Source: Anaeromyxobacter sp. RBG_16_69_14 (GTDB lineage: Bacteria; Myxococcota; Myxococcia; Myxococcales; Anaeromyxobacteraceae). From it: a DNA stretch of 35,668 bases. The notes below the pieces were generated by a model that did not search any database, was not told the origin of the DNA, and saw only the letters and a program-made list of their open reading frames with translations. The stretch spans positions 107,537 to 143,204 of the forward strand of contig MEMX01000122.1 of the NCBI GenBank assembly GCA_001768075.1, written 5' to 3'. A program made the position numbers and the translations under genes. Positions 17,076-24,790 of this stretch are shown in pieces; position 1 is the first letter of the stretch; every line of letters starts with the position of its first letter.

Positions 17076-18179
17076 ATGGCCAGGCTCGACGCGCGCGACA
17101 AGCAGACCATCCAGAAGATCGAGAAGCTCGCCGAATCAGTCCTGAAGAGCGTCACCGGGGGGAAGAACCCGTTCGTCGAGATCCCCGTTCGCTCGCTGGC
17201 CAACGTCGAGTTCAACACGCGCAGGCGCCTCATCGAGCTCCGGGACCAGAAGCAGAAGCGCTACTTCTTCAACGTCGGGATGGCCAAGAAGTTCATGCAG
17301 ACCTTCCTGGTCTCCGACGCATGCAGGGAGCTCATCGAGTCGAAGAAGACCACCAGCATCCGCGACCTGTACTACATGACGAAGCACACCCTCGGAGAGA
17401 CGAAGCAGAACACCTTCGAGGAGCAGGAGGAGTCGGATCCGATCATCGAGGATCTCGAGGTGGCGATCGACTCGCTCCGGGAGGAGCTGCACCTGTTCGC
17501 GACGGGGCGCGGCTCCATGGTCGGTCCCATGACCATCCGCGACTCCGGTGACACCATCGACCTGCGACGCATGGGCTCGGGCGGATGGTCGGTCCCGTCC
17601 ATCGTCGAAGAGCACGTCGTCGAGCTCAAGAAGCACGAGGCGAAGTACGTCCTGCTCCTCGAGAAGGACGCCGTCTGGAAGCGCTTCAACGAGGACAAGT
17701 TCTGGCAGCGGGAGAAATGCATCATCGTCACCGGACAGGGGCAGCCTCCGCGCGGTGTCCGGCGCCTCGTCCAGCGCCTCCACAGCGAGCTCGGCCTGCC
17801 GGTCTACGTACTGGTCGACAACGATCCGTGGGGCTTCTACATCTATTCGGTGCTGAAGCAGGGCTCGATCAACCTCGCCTACGAGTCGATGCGGATGGCG
17901 GTGCCCAAGGCGCGCTTCATCGGCCTGTCGTCGTTCGACAAGGCCAAGTTCGAGCTCCCCTCCAACGTCGCCATCAAGATGAACGAGCAGGACAGCTCGC
18001 GCGCCAAGCAAATGCTCGCCTACCCGTGGTTCAAGGACGCCAGGTGGCAGCGCGAGATCGGCGAGATGCTACGCTCGGGCGAGAAGTACGAGCTGGAAGC
18101 GCTCTCGCGGCGCGGCATCAGCTTCATCACCGAGGAGTACCTGCCGAGGAAGCTCAGGGAGCGCGACTGGCTGGAGTAG
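17076..18179 (+). CDS. top6A: DNA topoisomerase VI subunit A (Spo11-like)
   Basis: TTSIRDLYYMTKHTLGE (catalytic Tyr region), IVTGQGQPPRGVRRLVQRLHSELGLPVYVLVDNDPWGFYIYSVLKQGSINLAYES (Toprim). Confidence 0.95.
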   Translation: MARLDARDKQTIQKIEKLAESVLKSVTGGKNPFVEIPVRSLANVEFNTRRRLIELRDQKQKRYFFNVGMAKKFMQTFLVSDACRELIESKKTTSIRDLYYMTKHTLGETKQNTFEEQEESDPIIEDLEVAIDSLREELHLFATGRGSMVGPMTIRDSGDTIDLRRMGSGGWSVPSIVEEHVVELKKHEAKYVLLLEKDAVWKRFNEDKFWQREKCIIVTGQGQPPRGVRRLVQRLHSELGLPVYVLVDNDPWGFYIYSVLKQGSINLAYESMRMAVPKARFIGLSSFDKAKFELPSNVAIKMNEQDSSRAKQMLAYPWFKDARWQREIGEMLRSGEKYELEALSRRGISFITEEYLPRKLRERDWLE

Positions 18180-18325
18180 TGTGGTAAAGGAGTCGATCCG
18201 ACCTCTCGCTCGTCTCGCGGCGCGGCTACCGCCGCCGGAGCGGCGGGTGAGACCGACCGGTCTCCGCCTTACTTTCGCCCCCGGCGGGGGAAAAGCCCCT
18301 GCCTACCCACCGTGGAGCAACGACA

Positions 18326-18454
18326 ATGCCGACGCCGAAGGGTAACCGCTCGAAGCGCAAGGTCTCGAACCGCTCCAAGACGAAGCGCGCCCAGGCCACG
18401 CGCAAGCGCGGGCTCAGCATCAAGCGCAAGCGCCGCGCGAAGAAGGTGGCGTAG
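18326..18454 (+). CDS. 42-aa highly basic micro-protein (not in the ORF track)
   Basis: ATG at 18326 with GGAG 9 nt upstream: MPTPKGNRSKRKVSNRSKTKRAQATRKRGLSIKRKRRAKKVA*, nearly half Lys/Arg. Confidence 0.65.
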   Translation: MPTPKGNRSKRKVSNRSKTKRAQATRKRGLSIKRKRRAKKVA

Positions 18455-18476
18455 CGCCCAAGGGAGAAACTGGAGC

Positions 18477-19103
18477 TCAGGTGTGCTCGCCCGCCCCGCA
18501 GTGCAGCTCGCTGCAGAGCTCGCACAGGGAATGCGTGGCGCGCACCGGCTCCGCCAGCATCGCCGGGACGAGGTCCCATCGGTCCGGTTCCGCGGGATCC
18601 CGCACGCGCCGGCAGCAGGAGCACTCGACGATCTCGCCCCGAGCATCCCGGTAGGCTTCCGGCGGTCTGTCGACAAGGTCGTAGACCTCCGCGATCGGCC
18701 GCTCGCGAACCGTGCTGTGCACGATAGTGATGGCGAGCGCTTCTCCCCCCTGCAGCACGGTCTCGAGCCGGGTGGAGAGGAGCGCCGCCATGGTCGGAGT
18801 GTTCGACTCGCCCACCTGGATGATCGGTCGCGGGTGGGGGCCACGCGCACGGAGGGCGCGCTCGAGGAGGCTGGCGTGGAGCTGCCGCACCTCCTCGCCG
18901 TGAATGTGATCGAGCCAGCTCGTGCCGATGAGCGAGGAGCCGAGGCAGGCCGGAGCGCCGCCGTTCGCCAGGGCGTGGCGGTCCCAGGCCTCGTTCACGA
19001 ACAGGAACGTGCCCTGGGTGTCGAGCAGGCAAGCCGGACTCTTTTCGGCGGCGAGGCCCCGGATGACTGTCGCGAGCGTGTTGTGGTGACCGGCAGGCCG
19101 CAC
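18477..19103 (-). CDS. PAS-like domain protein with C-terminal Cys cluster
   Basis: TLATVIRGLAAEKSPACLLDTQGTFLFVNEAWDRHA...; C-terminal CSCCRRVRDPAEPDRWDLVPAM...HSLCELCSELH resembles the C-x-x-C-K-x-I-R-D...W...SHxxCxxC tail of some PAS/GGDEF/response-regulator proteins. GTG start assumed. Confidence 0.5.
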   Translation of the reverse strand: MRPAGHHNTLATVIRGLAAEKSPACLLDTQGTFLFVNEAWDRHALANGGAPACLGSSLIGTSWLDHIHGEEVRQLHASLLERALRARGPHPRPIIQVGESNTPTMAALLSTRLETVLQGGEALAITIVHSTVRERPIAEVYDLVDRPPEAYRDARGEIVECSCCRRVRDPAEPDRWDLVPAMLAEPVRATHSLCELCSELHCGAGEHT

Positions 19104-19149
19104 ATCGTTCCCTCTATGCCAGGAGGGTGCCAGGCCTAAGCACGCGAGA

Positions 19150-20112
19150 TCACAGGGTTCTAGCCGGGGGTAGCTCCAGCCCCGGGGCGTTCCTGCTCCG
19201 AGTGCTGCCGCTCTGCGCCGGTGTCGTCGTCGTGGCAGGCTCGGCGACGCCTTCGTCGCGCGGCAGCTCGAGCAGCTCGTCGAAGAAGGCCCGGCAGCGA
19301 TCGAGAAAGCCGGCCAGGAGGCCGCCGGTGGCCGGATCGAGCCGTTGCGCGAAGAGCGCCGGTAGTTCATCGCGGCACGCGGCCACGCTCACCATGTACC
19401 CGGAAGGCGAGAGGGTGCCCGAGAAGAGCCGGAAACGCAGGTAGAGGAGCCACGTCTGGACAACGTCGCTCATGCAGTAGCCGGCGATCTGGTCGAACGC
19501 GCCCTGTCCGTAGAGCTTGGCGACGTCCTTGCCGGCCACGCTCTCCTTGCCAGGCAGCCCGACCAGCTTGGCGTAGAGATCGAGCGGGGCCGACGGCGAC
19601 GCGCCGCCGTTCGAGAGCAGCTCCAGCAGGTCGTGGTGAGCCTCCGTGGTGCTCGCCTGCCGCGGCGTGCCCAGCCGCCCCGCCAGCAACCACGATGGCA
19701 TCGAAAGCCCGAGCTTGAGCGAACGCAGCTCGAGCACCGGCAGGTCGAAGCCCCGTCCGTGAAACGTGACCAGCGTCCGCCCGTCCAGCCGATCCCACGT
19801 TTGCTTGAGAAAGGAGCCTTCGGAGCTGCACCTGTCGGTCCAGCAGCCGACATCGTGGACGACGAGGGCGCCGTCCCGCTCTACCGCCTCGAGCGAGCAA
19901 GCCACCACCGGGCGGTGAAAGGGGACCGGGAGGAAGTCGCTCCGGCCACCGCTGCGGGCGCGCCGAGCGGCGAGCAGCCGACCGACCTTGTCAGCGTAGG
20001 GGCGGGATGGTTCACGATCGACGGCCGAGACGAGCTCCTCATCGGGCACCGTCTCGAGGTCCAGCGTCACGTAGCGTCTCACGGATCCAAGAGTGCCGGA
20101 GGGGTCTGACAC
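19150..20112 (-). CDS. Predicted PolB-type 3'-5' exonuclease (DNA_pol_B_exo2-like)
   Basis: RYVTLDLETVPDEE...DGRTLVTFHGRGFDLPVLELRSLKLG...HHDLLELLS...LPGKESVAGKDVAKLYGQGAFDQIAGYCMSDVVQTWLLYLRF: DEDD exonuclease motifs. Confidence 0.88.
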   Translation of the reverse strand: MSDPSGTLGSVRRYVTLDLETVPDEELVSAVDREPSRPYADKVGRLLAARRARSGGRSDFLPVPFHRPVVACSLEAVERDGALVVHDVGCWTDRCSSEGSFLKQTWDRLDGRTLVTFHGRGFDLPVLELRSLKLGLSMPSWLLAGRLGTPRQASTTEAHHDLLELLSNGGASPSAPLDLYAKLVGLPGKESVAGKDVAKLYGQGAFDQIAGYCMSDVVQTWLLYLRFRLFSGTLSPSGYMVSVAACRDELPALFAQRLDPATGGLLAGFLDRCRAFFDELLELPRDEGVAEPATTTTPAQSGSTRSRNAPGLELPPARTL

Positions 20113-20123
20113 GACCGGGCTCT

Positions 20124-20293
20124 GCCTCGCCTTTCGCCGTTTCTAGTGCTCGCGAAACGCAGTCCTAGGCGAGTCAGAGCGATTTCCGGTCGAACTGCGC
20201 TCTCGCGCAGGTCGACCTCAAGAGGGGGGAGCGACCGCCGCTCCCCCCTGACCCCCCACCGCAGCTTCCGAAAAAAGGGCGAAACACGAGTCT
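20124..20293 (-). repeat. Dispersed structured intergenic repeat, copy 1
   Basis: Reverse complement of the 31627-31785 region with high similarity; contains hairpin ggtcgaactgcgc-tctc-gcgcaggtcgacc at 20188-20217. Confidence 0.85.
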
Positions 20294-20402
20294 GCGGTAG
20301 CCCCAGTTGGCCCAGTAGCATCCGTCGTGTCGCCCCATGTGCGTCGGGTCACGCCCGATCAGGCAGGCGCGAGCAGTCAGCAGGCGGCAGGCGAGCCGCG
20401 CC

Positions 20403-22011
20403 CTACTGCGGGAATGACTTCGGCGGCACGTCCTCGTAACCGGTGCCGTCGAGCGCCTGGAGGAACGCGACGAGGGGCGCGACGTCTGCGGGGGAGAGAT
20501 CGACCTCCGCCATGGCCGGATCGAGCCACGGGTTCGCCTCGATGGCCACGTAGCGCATCACCGCGTCGTCGAGGTCGGGTGAGGAGCCGTCGTGCATGTA
20601 CGGCGCGTGCTTCGACACCTCGCGCAGGGTAGGCGTCTTGAAGGCGCCGATGTCGGCAGGGTCGAGCGTCACCGCGTACCGCCCCGGATCCGCGAAGCCA
20701 TGCTCGACCATCTGCCCTGACAGCGGGGCGTAGCCGATGCCGATGTTGTGGAAGCGCGCGTCGGTGAAGGTGGGCCCGAGGTGACAGGCGTTGCAGCGGC
20801 CGCGCCCGAAGAAGATCTCGTGCCCCTCACGCGCCTCGGGCGAGAGCGCAGCGTCGTCACCGGCGTCGAAGCGATCGAAGGCGGAGTCGCCGGAGAGGCG
20901 CGTCGTCTCGTACGCTGCGATGGCGTCGGCGACGCGGTCGATGTCGAGCAGCGCGTCGCCGTACACCTCCCGGAAGGCGCGCCCATAGCCCGCGATGCCC
21001 GAGAGCGTGCGCACCGCGTTCTCGTGCGTGTTCCCCATTTCGACGGGGTTCGCGATGGGTCCCTTCACCTGCTCGGTCAGCGAGCTGGCGCGGCCGTCCC
21101 AGAAGTAGTCGTCGAAGACGAAGAACGCCACGTTCACTATTGGTGGCGCCTTGCGCGCGCCCTCCTGGCCGCCGATGCCCCTCGAGCGGGGTCTCGGCTC
21201 GGAGAAGGCGTGCTCGGGGCGGTGGCAGGTGGCGCAGGAGACGGTGTGGGACTGGCGAGCGAACGGGAGCGGAGATCCGCGGCGCTCGAAAAGGCGGCGC
21301 ACGCGTGAATACCTGACGAGCAGACTGCCCTCACGGGGCGTCTCGGCCGGCGCCGCGTCGGAGAAATGGCGCTCGCTTGTTCGCCCTTGGAGGCCGGTTA
21401 CTATCAGTGAACTATTCAGCTGGCCGCGGCGGCGGGGAGGCGTCGAGAAACCGGTCCGATCTGCCCCGCTCGAACCGAACGCGCGGGGTGACCGTGTCGT
21501 AGGATGGCGGTGAGATGCGCTCATTCAGTCGCGCGCTGCTCGCCCTCGCCTTCGTCACGCCGAGCGTGACATCGTGCCGTTGCGCCTGGACCCGCGACGA
21601 GGCTCCCGCTCGCGATGTCCCGTGGGAGAGAGAGACCCCAGCCGTGCCCCTGCCCGTGCCGCCGCTCGGCACGGGGATCGACATCGCCCGGTCGACGGTG
21701 AAGCTGACGCCCGAGAAGGTCCGGCTCGGGCGGTGGCTCTTCTTCGACGGGCGCCTGTCGAAGGACGGCACCGTCTCCTGCGCCACCTGCCACCGCCCGA
21801 GCCGGACCTTCTCGGGCGTCAGCTTCACCGTCGACCGGGCGATGTCGATCCCCGTGCCGAGCGGCGGCACGGGCAGGGGCACGGCTGGGGTCTCTCTCTC
21901 CCACGGGACATCGCGAGCGGGAGCCTCGTCGCGGGTCCAGGCGCAACGGCACGATGTCACGCTCGGCGTGACGAAGGCGAGGGCGAGCAGCGCGCGACTG
22001 AATGAGCGCAT
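20403..22011 (-). pseudogene. MauG/cytochrome-c peroxidase family di-heme protein, split by an inverted duplication
   Basis: C-terminal part (20403-~21260) has [14 protein letters not shown]...APPIVNVAFFVFDDYFWDGRASSLTEQ...GRCNACHLGPTFTDARFHNIGIG...; N-terminal part MRSFSRALL...[11 protein letters not shown] lies at 22011 leftward; separated by the palindrome. Confidence 0.85.
21247..21737 (+). repeat. Left arm of a 491-bp inverted repeat
   Basis: Exact reverse complement of 21789-22279 as judged by identical ORF translations and boundary inspection; symmetric about 21763. Confidence 0.93.
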
Positions 22012-22279
22012 CTCACCGCCATCCTACGACACGGTCACCCCGCGCGTTCGGTTCGAGCGGGGCAGATCGGACCGGTTTCTCGACGCCTCCCCGCCGCCGC
22101 GGCCAGCTGAATAGTTCACTGATAGTAACCGGCCTCCAAGGGCGAACAAGCGAGCGCCATTTCTCCGACGCGGCGCCGGCCGAGACGCCCCGTGAGGGCA
22201 GTCTGCTCGTCAGGTATTCACGCGTGCGCCGCCTTTTCGAGCGCCGCGGATCTCCGCTCCCGTTCGCTCGCCAGTCCCA
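21789..22279 (-). repeat. Right arm of a 491-bp inverted repeat
   Basis: See left arm; 51-bp unique spacer 21738-21788. Confidence 0.93.
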
Positions 22280-22578
22280 GGCCCCGGCCAACCGCGACGG
22301 GACTCGGGCGAACCGAAGGGCTCCTCCGCCGCAAGCACGGCAGAATCACGTGTCTTTCTGGAGCTAGCTGCGCCCTCCGCAAGGGAGGAGCGACCTCCCT
22401 TCCGGAGCTGGCCGGCGGCGCGTCGCCGGCGCCGGTTGGGGTGGAACGCCGAGTGCAAGGCGAATGCAAAGGGATAACCAACCCAATGAAGGTCTGCCCT
22501 ACGCAAGGCCTCGCGCGGGCCCACGCGTTCATCGGCTGGACCGGTCAGGGCCAAGATTAGGCTCGACGGAGGAAAGTG

Positions 22579-23046
22579 ATGATCGAAGCCCCCCGGCACG
22601 CCCAGGCCGGCGACGCCTCGTTCCTGCGAGAGCTCGTGCGACAGTTCCGCGCCCAAGGCGCGCACGGCGCCTGGGATGGCAAGACCGACTGGGAGCTCCT
22701 CGCCCCGCTCATCGTGACGAAGGAGAGGCGGAGGGAGCTCATGCTCCTCGACGAGCTCGATCCTGATGTCTTCTGGCGGATCGAGCTCTTCTACAACGCT
22801 GTCGGCCTCGCCATCGAGGCGCGCACCGGAGTCGTCTGCGCGCCCATGCTGAAGATGCACCACGAGGGCTTCGGCCGGCTCGTGCTCCTCGGCGGGCGGC
22901 TGGTCGTGTTGAATAAATTCCTTAACGATGTCCATAGGTTCGGCTTTGAGAGCCTGGAGAAGCTCAACGAGGCGGGAGAGAAGCTGGTCGCGAGCGGTGT
23001 CGAGATGATCGACCGTTTCCCCGAGGCGGCGCGATACGGCGGGTGA
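22579..23046 (+). CDS. NifX-associated nitrogen fixation protein (DUF269)
   Basis: FLRELVRQFRAQGAHGAWDGKTDWELLAPLIVTKERRRELMLLDELDPDVFWRIELFYNAVGLAIEARTGVVCAPMLKMHHEGFGRLVLLGGRLVVLNKFLNDVHRFGFESLEKLNEAGEKLV: family-typical end to end. Confidence 0.9.
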   Translation: MIEAPRHAQAGDASFLRELVRQFRAQGAHGAWDGKTDWELLAPLIVTKERRRELMLLDELDPDVFWRIELFYNAVGLAIEARTGVVCAPMLKMHHEGFGRLVLLGGRLVVLNKFLNDVHRFGFESLEKLNEAGEKLVASGVEMIDRFPEAARYGG

Positions 23047-23245
23047 ACTCGCGAGACGGGCCTGGGTCATCCGAATGGCTTGAAATCGCACCAGCTCCTC
23101 ATGGAAGGCCACCCGCTCAGCTCCACCATCATGAGCCCGCGCAGGACGCGGGCGGGGCAGAATCGACAAGCACGGCCTCGGGCTCACCGGTGCTGTCCTC
23201 CGTCGCGAGGGATGCTAAGAATCCATCCCCGCAGCCGGAGAAGAG

Positions 23246-24460
23246 ATGGCCACCATTCGACCGTTTCGTGCCCTTCGCCCCGACCCCGCCAACGCGGTGC
23301 GCGTGGCGTCGCCGCCCTACGACGTCATCAGCACCGCCGAGGCGCGCGCGCTCGCCCGGGGCAACCGGGACAGCTTCCTGCGCGTCTCGCGCCCCGAGAT
23401 CGACCTGCCCGAGGGCGTCGGCGAGCACGATGCCGCCGTGTACGAGCAGGGGAAGGAGAACCTCGAGGATCTCCTCGCGCGCGGAGTGCTGCACAGGGAC
23501 CCCGAGGCGCGCTTCTACGTGTACGCGCAGAGGATGGGTGCGCACGGGCAAACCGGCCTGGTGGCCTGCGCGTCGGTGGAGGAGTACGGCCGGGGCGTCA
23601 TCAAGAAGCACGAGAAGACGCGGCCGGACAAGGAGGACGATCGGACGCGCCACGTCGATGCGCTCTCGGCGCACGACGAACCGGTGTTCCTCACGTACCT
23701 CGCGCGCGCGGAGATCGACGCGGTGATCGAGCGCGTGAAGCAGGCGCGGCCCGAGTACGACCTCACCACGCAGGACGGAGTCGAGCACAGGCTGTGGGTC
23801 GTGCCGGCCGAGGTGGGCGCGCAGGTGGAGGCGCTCTTTCGCGAGGTACCCGTGCTCTACGTCGCCGACGGGCACCACCGTTCGGCGGCGGCCGCGCGCG
23901 TCCACGCGCAGCGTGCGGGGAAGCCCGGGGAGCACGGTGCCTTCCTCTCCGTCGTCTTCCCACACGACCAGATGCAGATCCTGGCCTACAACCGACTGAT
24001 CCGCGATCGACAGGGCCGCTCTCCGGAGGCCCTCCTGGAGGAGCTGCGCCGGAGGATGGACGTCGAGCCCGCCGCGCTGCCCGAGCCCGAGAGGCCCATG
24101 TCGTTCGGGGTCTTCTGTGCCGATCGGTGGTGGCGCGCGCGCGTGAGGGCGGGCAGCTTCGACGCGAAGGATCCGGTGGCCTCGCTCGACTGCTCCCTTG
24201 CGCAGGATCAGATCCTGGCGCCCATCTTCGGGATCGCCGATCCGCGGCGGGACACCAACGTGGACTTCGTGGGTGGCATCCGCGGCGCGAGGGAGCTCGA
24301 GAAGCGCGTAGCGGCAGAGGGCTGGTCGATGGCGCTCCACCTGTTTCCGACCCGCATCGAGCAGCTCATGGCGGTGTCGGACGCGGGCCTGCTCATGCCG
24401 CCCAAGAGTACCTGGTTCGAGCCCAAGCTGCGCAGCGGGCTGTTCGTGCATCCGTTCTGA
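23246..24460 (+). CDS. DUF1015 family protein
   Basis: MATIRPFRALRPDPANAVRVASPPYDVISTAEARALARGN...YVADGHHRSAAAARV...STWFEPKLRSGLFVHPF. Confidence 0.92.
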   Translation: MATIRPFRALRPDPANAVRVASPPYDVISTAEARALARGNRDSFLRVSRPEIDLPEGVGEHDAAVYEQGKENLEDLLARGVLHRDPEARFYVYAQRMGAHGQTGLVACASVEEYGRGVIKKHEKTRPDKEDDRTRHVDALSAHDEPVFLTYLARAEIDAVIERVKQARPEYDLTTQDGVEHRLWVVPAEVGAQVEALFREVPVLYVADGHHRSAAAARVHAQRAGKPGEHGAFLSVVFPHDQMQILAYNRLIRDRQGRSPEALLEELRRRMDVEPAALPEPERPMSFGVFCADRWWRARVRAGSFDAKDPVASLDCSLAQDQILAPIFGIADPRRDTNVDFVGGIRGARELEKRVAAEGWSMALHLFPTRIEQLMAVSDAGLLMPPKSTWFEPKLRSGLFVHPF

Positions 24461-24599
24461 TAGCGCATGCCACATGAACTGACGCTCGAGATGGGGGGCG
24501 CGGGGGGAGAGTTCTCCCCTCCGCTTGAGGCGCCGCAAGGCGCCGGACATCAGCTCACAGCGGCGGCGGTGCCGCTGGAGAATCACATCAACTGGTCGC

Positions 24600-24766
24600 C
24601 GCTGTGAGGCAGCGGGTTCCGACTCCTCGTCGGACAGAGTCAGGAAATTCGCGAGGAGTTGTCGGAGCGGGTCGACGAGGCTCGGCAGGTCCTCGTGCGA
24701 GGTCTTCCACAAGGTCTCGTTCGTGACGTCGAAGTACGCGTGCACGAGACGAGCCGTTCGGACGAC
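24600..24766 (-). pseudogene. HepT-like (DUF86) toxin C-terminal remnant
   Basis: RTARLVHAYFDVTNETLWKTSHEDLPSLVDPLRQLLANFL resembles the RNxxVHxYxxVDxxxVWxxxxxDLPxLxxxLxxLL end of HepT; in-frame TGA lies immediately upstream and no start/N-terminal half is present. Confidence 0.55.
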
Positions 24767-24790
24767 TCACCGACGATTCAGCCCGAGATG

